64,000 bases of DNA from JALONH01 sp046329235 (GTDB lineage: Bacteria; Bacteroidota; Bacteroidia; Cytophagales; Cytophagaceae), in the NCBI GenBank assembly GCA_046329235.1, contig JAXLVA010000001.1:1302001-1366000 (forward strand), read 5' to 3'. A program made the position numbers and the translations under genes. Positions 42,450 through 51,284 of the stretch are shown here, piece after piece (the first letter of the stretch is position 1; the number at the start of each line of letters is the position of its first letter). The notes under the pieces were generated by a model. The model searched no databases and was not told the DNA's origin. It saw only the letters and a program-made list of their open reading frames with translations.

Positions 42450-45131
42450 TTAGGATTCGTAGTTCAAATTCGGGGCTAACCAACGCTCCATATCCTGAAT
42501 GGAATATTTTTTTCTAGAAGCATAATTTTCGACCTGATCCTTGGAAATTTTCCCTAAACCGAAGTAAGTAGCCTCCGGATGAGCCATATAAATCCCAGAA
42601 ACAGATGCCGCCGGATACATAGCTAAACTCTCCGTCAAAATGATACCCGTACGTTTCTCGGCATCTAATAGACGGAATAAATTATTTTTTTCCGTATGAT
42701 CAGGACATGCCGGATAACCCGGAGCAGGACGTATACCAACATATGATTCACTAATCAATTCTTCATTAGAATACTTCTCATCAGAAGCATATCCCCAGAA
42801 ATCTTTTCTTACCTGTTCGTGTAAGTATTCTGCAAATGCTTCTGCTAAGCGGTCTGCCAAGGCTTTTAACAAGATTCCATTATAGTCATCATGTTGTGCT
42901 TGGAAACGCTCTAAATGTTTTTCAATACCTAAACCGGCAGTAACAGCAAAGCCACCTATATAATCCGTTTTACCTGATGATTTAGGCGCAATAAAATCAG
43001 CTAAGGATAAGTTCGGTACATTATTACCTTTTTTACCTTGTTGTCTTAAGTGATTAAATTGCTCAATCTCTTCTTCCGGCTTCTCTGGATTACCAACGGA
43101 GATAAAGTCGTCGCCTATTGTATTAGCAGGAAACAGACCATAAACACCATTTGCTTGCAACCAATTTTCTTTTTCGATGGTGTCCAACATTATATTGGCG
43201 TCATCGAATAGTTTTTGAGCTTCCGTTCCAATTACCGGATCTTTCAAAATTTTAGGATACTTCCCTTTTAACATCCATGTTTGGAAGAATGGAGTCCAAT
43301 CAATGTAATTTCTTAAGATACCAATGGAAACATTATTCAACGTATGCACACCTAACTTCTTAGGCTTCACCGGTGAATACGCTGACCAATCTATTTTCTT
43401 CTTGTTAGCACAAGCATCGCTATAGCTAATATAATTTTTATCTTCTCTCTTCGCTGCGTGATCTTCACGCATCTGAACATACTCGTCTTTGAACTTTTGT
43501 TTTGTAGCTACTCTTTGTTCAAGACTCAACAAAGAACTCGCTACCGGAACACTCTTAGAAGCATCTAATACGTGCACTACAGCACCATCATAACAAGGAT
43601 CAATTTTAACCGCTGTATGAATTCTGGAAGTTGTAGCACCACCAATCAACAATGGAATGGTAAAGCCTTCACGTTGCATTTCCTTCGCCATGTGAACCAT
43701 TTCATCCAAGGAAGGAGTAATCAATCCGGACAAACCAATGATATCTACATTATGTTCTTTCGCAGCTGCTAAAATCTTCTCCGCAGGCACCATTACACCT
43801 AAGTCAATGATTTCATAGTTATTACAAGCTAAAACTACACCCACAATATTTTTACCAATATCATGTACATCACCTTTAACCGTAGCTAATAAAATCTTTC
43901 CGGCATTTGTTGCGCCACCTTTTGCTTTCTCCGCTTCTAAGTATGGGAATAGATACGCCACAGACTTCTTCATCACGCGCGCACTTTTTACCACCTGTGG
44001 TAAGAACATCTTTCCTTCTCCAAACAAATCCCCAACTACGTTCATACCGGACATCAAAGGTCCTTCAATAACTTTCAAAGGATGTCCGTATTTTACTCTC
44101 GCCTCTTCAGTATCTTGATCTATAAATTCAATTTCACCTTTTACTAAAGCATAGGTCAAACGTTCTTCCACGCTTGTTTCACGCCATGCCATGTCTTTCA
44201 CTTGCACCTTGCCGCTACCTTTTACATGTTCAGCAAATTCAAGTAATCTTTCTGTAGCGTCTTCTCTACGATTCAACAACACGTCTTCCACGCGCTCCAA
44301 CAAATCCTTCGGTATGTTTTCATAAATTTCCAACATACTCGGATTCACAATCCCCATATCCATACCATCTTTAATGGCATGATACAAGAACGCAGAGTGC
44401 ATAGCTTCACGCACGTGATTGTTACCTCTAAAAGAGAACGAAACGTTACTTACCCCACCACTAACGTGTGCACCTGGTAAGTTTTGACGAATCCATTTGG
44501 TTGCTTTGAAAAAGTCTAAAGCATAATTCTTATGCTCTTCAATCCCTGTCCCTACAGGGAAGATATTGGGATCGAAAATGATATCGTGCGGATTAAATCC
44601 GATTTTATCTACTAAGATTCTATAAGCACGTTCACAAATTTGAATGCGGCGCTCATACGTATCAGCCTGCCCTACTTCATCAAAAGCCATGACCACCGCT
44701 GCAGCACCATAACGTTTTACTTTAGTAGCTTGTTCGATAAACTCTGCCTCACCTGATTTTAAACTGATAGAGTTCACAATACCTTTACCTTGAACACATT
44801 TCAATCCGGCTTCGATCACATCCCATTTGGAAGAGTCAATCATAATCGGAACACGTGCAATTTCAGGTTCTGATGCAATTAGGTTTAAAAAGGTAACCAT
44901 AGCAGCCTTGCTATCAATCATCCCTTCATCCATGTTCACATCAATTACCTGTGCACCACCTCTTACCTGTTCTAAGGCTACTTCTAATGCTTCTTCGTAT
45001 TTATTTTCTTTAATCAATCGAAGGAACTTAGCAGAACCTGTCACGTTGGTACGTTCACCAACATTGACAAAATTTGATTCAGGAGTAACAATTAGTGGTT
45101 CTAATCCACTTAACTTTAAATATGACTTCAT
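42450..45131 (-). CDS. metH: Methionine synthase, folate-, cobalamin- and activation-domain subunit (split MetH)
   Basis: An 893-residue protein equal to the last three modules of MetH. Residues 1-270 form the pterin-binding domain (FVNVGERTNVTGSAKF, GGAQVIDVNMDEGM, IMIDSSKWDVIEAGL). The cobalamin cap and binding domain follow, with GDVHDIGKNIVGVVLACNNYE supplying the lower-ligand histidine in DxHxxG, and IGLSGLITPSLDEM. The C-terminal activation domain (YVGIRPAPGYPACPDH, SLAMYPAASVSGIYMAHP) binds SAM. The homocysteine domain is encoded by the separate upstream gene, joined by a TAATG overlap. The split is usual in Bacteroidota and not a frameshift here. Requires B12, cf. the btuCF-like genes. 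Confidence 0.96.
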   Translation of the reverse strand: MKSYLKLSGLEPLIVTPESNFVNVGERTNVTGSAKFLRLIKENKYEEALEVALEQVRGGAQVIDVNMDEGMIDSKAAMVTFLNLIASEPEIARVPIMIDSSKWDVIEAGLKCVQGKGIVNSISLKSGEAEFIEQATKVKRYGAAAVVMAFDEVGQADTYERRIQICERAYRILVDKIGFNPHDIIFDPNIFPVGTGIEEHKNYALDFFKATKWIRQNLPGAHVSGGVSNVSFSFRGNNHVREAMHSAFLYHAIKDGMDMGIVNPSMLEIYENIPKDLLERVEDVLLNRREDATERLLEFAEHVKGSGKVQVKDMAWRETSVEERLTYALVKGEIEFIDQDTEEARVKYGHPLKVIEGPLMSGMNVVGDLFGEGKMFLPQVVKSARVMKKSVAYLFPYLEAEKAKGGATNAGKILLATVKGDVHDIGKNIVGVVLACNNYEIIDLGVMVPAEKILAAAKEHNVDIIGLSGLITPSLDEMVHMAKEMQREGFTIPLLIGGATTSRIHTAVKIDPCYDGAVVHVLDASKSVPVASSLLSLEQRVATKQKFKDEYVQMREDHAAKREDKNYISYSDACANKKKIDWSAYSPVKPKKLGVHTLNNVSIGILRNYIDWTPFFQTWMLKGKYPKILKDPVIGTEAQKLFDDANIMLDTIEKENWLQANGVYGLFPANTIGDDFISVGNPEKPEEEIEQFNHLRQQGKKGNNVPNLSLADFIAPKSSGKTDYIGGFAVTAGLGIEKHLERFQAQHDDYNGILLKALADRLAEAFAEYLHEQVRKDFWGYASDEKYSNEELISESYVGIRPAPGYPACPDHTEKNNLFRLLDAEKRTGIILTESLAMYPAASVSGIYMAHPEATYFGLGKISKDQVENYASRKKYSIQDMERWLAPNLNYES

Positions 45132-46141
45132 TATATTTCTACCTCCGGCAATGGTCTTGGTGAATACTGTTGAGCTAATTCAGCTATTGCTTTAATATGT
45201 TCCGGAGTTGTTCCACAACAACCACCTAATATATTTACCAAACCTTCTTCTAAGAAGATCTTCACTTGGTCTGCCATTTCTTTATCTGTTTGATCATACA
45301 AACCAAACTCATTAGGCAAACCTGCATTAGGGTAAGCGCTTACAAAAAAAGATGACTCTTTACCTAGCACTTGCATATAGGGTCTTAATTCTTTTGCTCC
45401 TAATGCACAATTCAATCCTACGGACAACAAAGGTGCATGTTCTACTGAAATCAAGAACGCTTCCGTTGTTTGACCGGACAATGTTCTACCGGAAGCATCG
45501 GTTATCGTTGCCGAAACCATGATAGGTAAACTTCTACCTTCCTCTTCAAACAATTCCATGATGGCATAAAGTGCCGCTTTGACATTCAACGTATCAATGA
45601 TCGTTTCTAACAGAAGTAAATCAACCCCACCATCCATCAATGCTTTAGCTTGTTCTTTAAATGCTTTAGCTAACTCATCAAAAGTTACGGCTCTATATCC
45701 CGGATCATTTACATCAGGTGAAATAGAAGCTGTCCTGTTAGTAGGCCCCATGGAACCTGCTACGTATCTTGGACGAGATGGATCGGTTTGCATATACTCA
45801 TCGATTGCCTCTCTTGCTACTTTAGCTCCGTAGTAATTCAAGTCGTATACTAAATGCTCTAAACCATAATCTGCTTGAGCAATAGTAGTACCACTAAAAG
45901 TATTCGTTTCTAATATATCTGCACCGGCTGCCAAATATTCAATGTGAATAGCTTTGATAATATCCGGACGAGTAATAACTAATAAATCATTATTCCCTTT
46001 TAATGGATGAGAATGATTCTTTAATGCTTCGTTTCTAAAGTCTTCTTCTTCCAACTTATAGCGTTGAATCATTGTTCCCATCGCACCATCTAAGATTAAG
46101 ATGCGCTCTTTTAAAAGATCTTGAATCGGTGGTTTATTCAT
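45131..46141 (-). CDS. metH: Methionine synthase, homocysteine-binding subunit (split MetH)
   Basis: A 336-residue homocysteine S-methyltransferase domain. KERILILDGAMGTMIQRYKL starts the barrel. GLNCALGAKELRPY supplies the first zinc cysteine and NILGGCCGTTPEHIKAI the paired cysteines. NTFSGTTIAQADYGL and MGPTNRTASISPDVNDPG are also typical of the MetH N-terminal module. It works with the cobalamin subunit encoded by the overlapping downstream gene. A GTG two codons upstream is possible, but the ATG at 46141 is preferred because a complete promoter lies so near (46161-46191). Confidence 0.95.
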   Translation of the reverse strand: MNKPPIQDLLKERILILDGAMGTMIQRYKLEEEDFRNEALKNHSHPLKGNNDLLVITRPDIIKAIHIEYLAAGADILETNTFSGTTIAQADYGLEHLVYDLNYYGAKVAREAIDEYMQTDPSRPRYVAGSMGPTNRTASISPDVNDPGYRAVTFDELAKAFKEQAKALMDGGVDLLLLETIIDTLNVKAALYAIMELFEEEGRSLPIMVSATITDASGRTLSGQTTEAFLISVEHAPLLSVGLNCALGAKELRPYMQVLGKESSFFVSAYPNAGLPNEFGLYDQTDKEMADQVKIFLEEGLVNILGGCCGTTPEHIKAIAELAQQYSPRPLPEVEI

Positions 46142-46160
46142 GTTCACTGAATTTAGCCTA

Positions 46161-46191
46161 CAAACCTACATACTAGTTGGCTGAATGACAA
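46161..46191 (-). promoter_or_regulatory. Promoter of the metH genes
   Basis: Minus strand TTG (46191-46189), 20 bases, TAGGTTTG (46168-46161). Both elements and spacing match the Bacteroidota consensus; the implied leader is only about 14 bases, which leaves no room for a riboswitch between promoter and gene. Confidence 0.65.
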
Positions 46192-46294
46192 CATTTAACA
46201 CTGTAAAGTTCCCACATAAATAACATGGATCTTGATTATTTTCGTTGGGAAAAACGGATAAACTGTTTATTTTTAGATACTAAACCCAAAGTAA

Positions 46295-47236
46295 GTGAAG
46301 TTAGCAGCAGTAGATATCGGATCAAATGCCATCCGTTTTCAAGTGAGTAAAATATTGGAATACAATGGCATGGTTATGTTCAAAAAAATGGAATACGTTC
46401 GTTTTCCATTACGTTTAGGTGAAGATGTATTCCGACTAGGAATGATCTCCGCTGAAAAAGAATCAAAATTCATTAAACTCATACATACATTTAAAAATCT
46501 TTTTGAATTGTATGAAGTGACCGACTATATGGTTTGCGCCACGTCTGCCATGCGAGAATCTAAAAATGGTAAAGATATAGCCTACAAAGTAAAAGATTTA
46601 TTAGGCGTTGAAATCAACATCATTGATGGTGAAAAAGAAGCCGATTTAATCAATACTGTTTTGTATAATGAGTTAGATGATGAATCTTATATCCATATAG
46701 ACGTGGGTGGTGGTAGTACAGAAATCAACTTATTCTACAAAAAAGAAAAAGTAGCTTCTCGTTCTTTCAAAATAGGTTCCGTACGTAGGATGCAAGGACT
46801 GGATCAACCGGAAGAATGGGCAGAAATGAAACAGTGGATAAAAGAAAACACTATTCGTTTACCCCAACCTGTTACTGCTATTGGTACCGGAGGTAACATC
46901 GGAAAGATTTACGAACTTGGCAATGCAGATAAAAGCAGTAAAGACAAAGACAAACGTTCTATTGCGTTAAAGAAAATGATTGAAGTAAAAGAACGAATTG
47001 AACAATATAATTACGAAGAACGAATAAATGTATTAATGTTAAACCCAGACCGTGCCGATGTCATTATTCCTGCTTCAGAGATTTACATCAGTGTGATGGA
47101 ATTTGCTAAATCTAAGAAAATGGTAGTACCGGAAGTAGGTCTAAAAGATGGTTTAATGTTAATGCTGTTTGAAAAAAACAAACATAAAATAGAGAATCTA
47201 AGCTCAATCAAAAACGTAAACAAATATCAAAAGTAA
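46295..47236 (+). CDS. ppx: Ppx/GppA exopolyphosphatase family protein
   Basis: A 313-residue ASKHA-fold phosphatase. LAAVDIGSNAIRFQV is the first phosphate-binding loop, TSAMRESKNGKDIA the family segment around residue 90, YIHIDVGGGSTEINLF the second loop and IGTGGNIGKI the adenosine-type loop. It would degrade polyphosphate or (p)ppGpp; ppk nearby on the other strand favours polyphosphate. It lacks the C-terminal HD domain of the long enterobacterial enzymes, as do most members in this phylum. Translation starts at GTG 46295. The DUF4337 gene follows with a one-base overlap (TAATG). Confidence 0.92.
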   Translation: MKLAAVDIGSNAIRFQVSKILEYNGMVMFKKMEYVRFPLRLGEDVFRLGMISAEKESKFIKLIHTFKNLFELYEVTDYMVCATSAMRESKNGKDIAYKVKDLLGVEINIIDGEKEADLINTVLYNELDDESYIHIDVGGGSTEINLFYKKEKVASRSFKIGSVRRMQGLDQPEEWAEMKQWIKENTIRLPQPVTAIGTGGNIGKIYELGNADKSSKDKDKRSIALKKMIEVKERIEQYNYEERINVLMLNPDRADVIIPASEIYISVMEFAKSKKMVVPEVGLKDGLMLMLFEKNKHKIENLSSIKNVNKYQK

Positions 47237-47868
47237 TGAGTATTTTTATTGAAGAAGACACTGAAGGTAAAAAAATTGAACTGACCATCGGAGTTATAAT
47301 CGCACTTTTTGCTGCTATACTTGCCATTAACGATCTTGGAGCCGGACGATACGGTGACGATGAAATGATTGCACATAATCAGCAAGCCAAACAATACAGT
47401 TGGTATCAGTCAAAAAGTATCAAACAAAATCTTCACGAAAACCAAGTAGATTTACTTGAAACTTTAGAACACACCAACGTCATCAACCAGGAAAGTAAAT
47501 CTCTACTTGATTCCATCAGAAAAGAGAAAATCGAAGAAATCAAACGATATAAAAAAGAGAAAAAAGAAATTCTTTTAGGTAGTTCTGAAGTAGGTCAAGA
47601 CAATTGGATGCTGGAAGATGACAGCGGAAAAATGGGTAATATTACTGGGGCAAAGCAGTGGGAAGAAACAGCTGAACAACTTGGTGGGGCCGGTGACTAT
47701 TTCGATTTAGGAACTCTGTTCCTTCAAATATGTATCGTCTTTGGTGCAATCAGTCTTGTGATTCAAAAAACTTCTACTCGTAGAATATTTCTTTATCTTA
47801 TGATTTTTGTAGGAGTATTAGGTACAATATTTACTATTTTTGCTTACCAAGAGGCTCTAAAAGTATAG
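47236..47868 (+). CDS. DUF4337 membrane protein
   Basis: A 210-residue protein. One membrane segment near the N-terminus (ELTIGVIIALFAAILAI), a long charged helical middle part (QSKSIKQNLHENQVDLLETLE, EKIEEIKRYKKEKKEIL) and two membrane segments at the end (DLGTLFLQICIVFGAISLVI, IFLYLMIFVGVLGTIFTIFA). This matches DUF4337, of unknown function. The one-base overlap with ppx suggests joint expression and perhaps a role in the phosphate or stringent response; this is inference from position only. Confidence 0.82.
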   Translation: MSIFIEEDTEGKKIELTIGVIIALFAAILAINDLGAGRYGDDEMIAHNQQAKQYSWYQSKSIKQNLHENQVDLLETLEHTNVINQESKSLLDSIRKEKIEEIKRYKKEKKEILLGSSEVGQDNWMLEDDSGKMGNITGAKQWEETAEQLGGAGDYFDLGTLFLQICIVFGAISLVIQKTSTRRIFLYLMIFVGVLGTIFTIFAYQEALKV

Positions 47869-47872
47869 TCTG

Positions 47873-48436
47873 ATGAAAAACTTTTTTAAATATTCACTTT
47901 TATTCTTTTTCATTTCGATGATATGCAACGTATCATTTGGACAAATTTACAAAGGTGAAAATGATATATATTTATATCTAAAAGGGTATCAAAAAGACTA
48001 CACTCTTCTAGGAAGAAATGCTCTATGTAGTTATCAAGTAGCAGAAGGAATTTTAGACATTAGAATTCCACTTGAAAAATTCAAATCCCTTGACAGTTTA
48101 GACGGTCAACAATATTTACTGGATGAATTTGAAGAAGATTTGTATCCGGACTTAAATATTAAAACAGTTATTCCTGCCGGAGTAATCGACAAAAGCTCTG
48201 ATAAGATACAGCGTTTCTCTGTGACTGCAGATGTCATTATGGGCGATGTTACTTTACATGTACCAATAACTGTTGACATTGCCTTCATAGACAAAAACAT
48301 GTTTTTAGATTTTACATTTCAAATAACCCATAAAGGTTTGGATGTGAAAATTCCTGAAAAATATAACAAATTATTAACCGGAGTGATTCAATTCAGTATG
48401 TTGAATGGAAAACTTCAAACAAGTGCCTACAAGTAG
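47873..48436 (+). CDS. Exported protein, YceI-like, unknown
   Basis: A 187-residue protein with a signal peptide (MKNFFKYSLLFFFISMICNVSFG). The rest suggests a single beta-barrel domain with alternating strands: GILDIRIPLEKFKSLDSLDG, DLYPDLNIKTVIPAG, RFSVTADVIMGDVTLHVPITVDIAF, FLDFTFQITHKGLDVKIPEKY. The order (a strand of the form V..KF.S......, then a statement of decrease or suppression) resembles YceI-like lipid-binding proteins but is not conclusive. It begins four bases after the DUF4337 gene. Confidence 0.65.
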   Translation: MKNFFKYSLLFFFISMICNVSFGQIYKGENDIYLYLKGYQKDYTLLGRNALCSYQVAEGILDIRIPLEKFKSLDSLDGQQYLLDEFEEDLYPDLNIKTVIPAGVIDKSSDKIQRFSVTADVIMGDVTLHVPITVDIAFIDKNMFLDFTFQITHKGLDVKIPEKYNKLLTGVIQFSMLNGKLQTSAYK

Positions 48437-48516
48437 TATTTATACAAATACTACTTTTCTATTTTTTCCAATATAAAGACGTATATTTATGGATAAAATA
48501 AATAACTATTGTCGTC

Positions 48517-48861
48517 ATGTCTGAATTCCCTCCCTGTCCAAAATGTAAATCTACACTTACCTATCCTCAAGACGATTTACTAATCTGCCCTGAGTGTTTT
48601 CATGAATGGTCAGTAACAGAAGCGACAGAAGAAGTTATTTCTGACGAAAACGTAGTAAAGGATTCCAATGGAAATATACTTCAAGACGGAGACTCTGTAG
48701 TTATCATTAAAGATTTACCGGTCAAAGGTGCTCCTAAGTCTATTAAAGCCGGAACAAAAGTTAAAAACATCCGACTTACTGACGGAGATCATAATATCGA
48801 TTGTAAAATTGACGGATTTGGCTCTATGGCACTCAAATCAGAATTTGTAAGAAAAGCATAA
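48517..48861 (+). CDS. yjdM: PhnA/YjdM-family zinc-ribbon protein
   Basis: A 114-residue protein. The N-terminal zinc ribbon has CPKCKSTLTYPQDDLLICPEC with two CxxC pairs. The C-terminal domain (VVKDSNGNILQDGDSVVIIKDLPVKG, KAGTKVKNIRL, DGFGSMALKSEFVRKA) is the PhnA/YjdM fold. Despite its old name, it is not a phosphonoacetate hydrolase; its function is unknown. A 23-base-pair hairpin follows 15 bases after the stop. Confidence 0.95.
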   Translation: MSEFPPCPKCKSTLTYPQDDLLICPECFHEWSVTEATEEVISDENVVKDSNGNILQDGDSVVIIKDLPVKGAPKSIKAGTKVKNIRLTDGDHNIDCKIDGFGSMALKSEFVRKA

Positions 48862-48876
48862 ATACAATTCCGAAAC

Positions 48877-48928
48877 AACAACAAGGAGGCTATGATACAA
48901 AACCCTGTATCATAGCCTCCTTGTTGTT
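48877..48928 (+). terminator. Very long perfect hairpin, probable terminator of yjdM
   Basis: A 23-base-pair perfect stem (48877-48899 with 48906-48928), loop AAACCC. The U-tract is weak (TTTATA) and the stem is about twice as long as the other terminators in this window, so it could alternatively be a mobile palindrome or an RNA-stabilising element. Confidence 0.6.
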
Positions 48929-48978
48929 TATAAAGAACTTATTCGCTAATTTCATTGTATTATTTTTTTACGACCGTT

Positions 48979-49236
48979 ATGAATGAAAATAGTGAAATAG
49001 TTAACTTAATTATAAGTATAAGCTTTTTTATATACTTTCTTTATTTTATAAAAAAATCTGAAGTTCAAATTGACTTCCTTTGGATTGCAGGAATGTGCTG
49101 CATCATTCTTAGTAATATATTTACAATTATTGAAGAGTATTACTGCAACACACTATATAATTTCATGGAACATGCAGCCTATACTTTTGCGGCATTGTTA
49201 TTCCTTATAGGGGCTATTCGATTAAAAACTTATTAA
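48979..49236 (+). CDS. Small three-helix membrane protein beside a histidine kinase
   Basis: An 85-residue protein with three hydrophobic segments (IVNLIISISFFIYFLYFI, FLWIAGMCCIILSNIFTII, AAYTFAALLFLIGAIRL) and an acidic cysteine-containing loop (EEYYCNTLYNFMEH) between the second and third. The ATG at 48979 was chosen over an upstream TTG because it gives a normal membrane protein start. I recognise no family. It precedes the histidine kinase by six bases, and its segment order resembles that of the kinase's own N-terminal sensor region, so it may be a sensing partner. Confidence 0.6.
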   Translation: MNENSEIVNLIISISFFIYFLYFIKKSEVQIDFLWIAGMCCIILSNIFTIIEEYYCNTLYNFMEHAAYTFAALLFLIGAIRLKTY

Positions 49237-49242
49237 GGCTCT

Positions 49243-50241
49243 ATGGAAATAATTATAGCAAACTTATTTACAATTATATTCCTTATTGGAACAATCATTA
49301 TATTAATTTTAAAACTAAATTCCGGAAAGAAAATAAGCTTTTACCAATATCAACTTATATTCTCTTTCATTTTTTTAATTGTAGGCACAGCTTCAGACTC
49401 CCTATACCACTTAGGATATGGAAGTACTTTTGACACTTACGGAGAGTATATAAACCTATTATTCTTTCCTATGACCATTTTTTCATTCTTCACATTTACT
49501 CTTAACAAAGAACTCGAAAAGCGTAAAGAAAGTGAACGACAACTTCAATTACAAAACGAAGCTTTGTTAAAATCGAATACTGAACTTGACAGTTTTGTCT
49601 ATCGAGTATCACACGATTTACGCTCTCCCATTTGTACGGCTATGGGATTAATTAACCTGTCCAAAAAATCTGACAGCATACAAGAAGTACAACAATACCT
49701 ATTACTTCAAGAAAACGGATTAAAACGTTTAGATCAATTTATCATTAATATTCTTGATTACTCTAAAAACATACACACCTCAGTAGCACCTGAAAAGATT
49801 GACTTTGATTCCCTTATTGACACAGCCCTTTCCGATTATCAATCTGAAAACAAAAATCAGATACGTGTTATTAAAAACTTCATGCTTGACTACCCCTTTA
49901 GTAATGATTTAGTCCGGGTTAAAATTATCATCAACAATCTTATTTCGAACGCCATTAAATTTCAACGCCCCAATGAAGAAAATCCATTTATAGAAATAAA
50001 TATTCGAACAAATATTTCAAATGCTATCATTACCATAAGGGACAATGGAATTGGCATACATGATGATTTCAAAAAGGATATTTATAAAATGTTTTTTAGG
50101 GCTAACAGTACCAACACTGGCTCTGGTTTAGGATTATATATAGTACACGATAGCATTCAAAAATTAAATGCCAAAATAGATTTCACAAGCATCAATAATC
50201 AAGGTACCACATTTACCATAGACATCCCGAATCTATATTAA
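49243..50241 (+). CDS. Orphan membrane histidine kinase
   Basis: A 332-residue sensor kinase. Three membrane segments occupy residues 1-90. A coiled-coil (KELEKRKESERQLQLQNEALLKSN) leads to the HisKA domain with the phosphorylated histidine in YRVSHDLRSPICTAMGL. The HATPase domain has NNLISNAIKFQRPNEENP (N box), TIRDNGIGIHDDF (G1 box) and GSGLGLYIVHD (G2 box). All catalytic boxes are present. No response regulator gene lies next to it, so its partner is elsewhere. The three-segment sensor region resembles the small membrane protein encoded just upstream. Confidence 0.93.
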   Translation: MEIIIANLFTIIFLIGTIIILILKLNSGKKISFYQYQLIFSFIFLIVGTASDSLYHLGYGSTFDTYGEYINLLFFPMTIFSFFTFTLNKELEKRKESERQLQLQNEALLKSNTELDSFVYRVSHDLRSPICTAMGLINLSKKSDSIQEVQQYLLLQENGLKRLDQFIINILDYSKNIHTSVAPEKIDFDSLIDTALSDYQSENKNQIRVIKNFMLDYPFSNDLVRVKIIINNLISNAIKFQRPNEENPFIEINIRTNISNAIITIRDNGIGIHDDFKKDIYKMFFRANSTNTGSGLGLYIVHDSIQKLNAKIDFTSINNQGTTFTIDIPNLY

Positions 50242-50351
50242 ACATATCTTTTTTGTACTTTTTCTAATATAAACCTTCTAATTATCAATATATTAATTTG
50301 AATTCTCCTATTTATAAGCTATATTAATAGTATGGCTTAAATCATTCGACT

Positions 50352-51242
50352 ATGAACACATTTGAAATGCAAATTGAAAGAATGCGCAAAGACTTTGGAT
50401 TCATTGCTGCATTAGATCAAAGTGGAGGAAGTACACCTAAGGCATTATTAGGATATGGAATCACTGAAACAGCGTACAATTCAGAAGATGAAATGTACGC
50501 ATTAATACACGAGATGCGCTCACGAGTGATGACAGATCCTAATTTTACCGGAGACAAAATACTTGGAGTAATCTTATTTGAAAAGACGTTAAACTCTAAA
50601 GTGGACAATCTTCCAACAACAGAATATTTAAAAAATAAAAACATCCTCTCTTTTCTTAAAATAGACAAAGGTTTAGAAGATAAAAGCAATGATGTGCAAC
50701 TTATGAAGCCTATCCCGGGCTTAGCAGAAAAAATACAAGAGGCCAAAAGTAAAGGAGTTTTCGGAACAAAAATGCGCTCCGTTATATACGCCAATAATTA
50801 TGATGGCATAACAGCTATTGTTCGTCAACAATTTGAATTCGGTAAAATCATTTTTGCTAATGGACTTATACCAATTATAGAGCCTGAGGTAGACATTCAT
50901 GCTCCGGATAAAAAAGAAATAGAAGCCACCCTTAAAAATGAAATACTTAACCAATTAAACCAACTTAGTCCGGATGAATTGGTTATGCTAAAGCTAAGTT
51001 TGCCTACCATTGATAATTTTTACGCTGACTTAGTCCATCATCCAAAAGTAATACGAGTAGTAGCCCTTTCCGGTGGTTATGAACTTGGTCAAGCAACGCG
51101 AATGTTAAGTAAGAACAATGGAATGATCGCTAGTTTCTCCAGAGCCTTATTAGATGACTTAAGAGTGAATCAAACGGCGGAAGAATTCTCTAATGTCCTA
51201 GGACATGCTATTGATAAAATCTACGAAGCGTCAATTACATAA
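50352..51242 (+). CDS. fda: Class I fructose-bisphosphate aldolase
   Basis: A 296-residue TIM-barrel enzyme. FGFIAALDQSGGSTPKAL is the start of the bacterial class I branch, followed by GVILFEKTLNSK and FLKIDKGL. GTKMRSVIY and LIPIIEPEVDIHAPDK carry substrate-binding residues. VMLKLSLPT contains the Schiff-base lysine, and VRVVALSGGYELGQATRML binds the phosphate. It cleaves fructose 1,6-bisphosphate in glycolysis and gluconeogenesis. It stands alone on the plus strand and shares a bidirectional terminator with convergent ppk. Confidence 0.95.
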   Translation: MNTFEMQIERMRKDFGFIAALDQSGGSTPKALLGYGITETAYNSEDEMYALIHEMRSRVMTDPNFTGDKILGVILFEKTLNSKVDNLPTTEYLKNKNILSFLKIDKGLEDKSNDVQLMKPIPGLAEKIQEAKSKGVFGTKMRSVIYANNYDGITAIVRQQFEFGKIIFANGLIPIIEPEVDIHAPDKKEIEATLKNEILNQLNQLSPDELVMLKLSLPTIDNFYADLVHHPKVIRVVALSGGYELGQATRMLSKNNGMIASFSRALLDDLRVNQTAEEFSNVLGHAIDKIYEASIT

Positions 51243-51247
51243 AACTT

Positions 51248-51284
51248 TAATGAGTATCAGTTTAAAACAAACTGATACTCATTA
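51248..51284. terminator. Bidirectional terminator between fda and ppk
   Basis: Perfect 16-base-pair stem (51248-51263 with 51269-51284), loop AAAAC. It starts six bases after the fda stop and overlaps the stop and the last seven codons of ppk on the other strand, so the ppk C-terminus is encoded within the hairpin. Confidence 0.85.

Noticed and set aside
42450..46141. Frameshift in metH
   Set aside because: Both halves have complete domain ends and are joined by TAATG; the split form is usual in this phylum.
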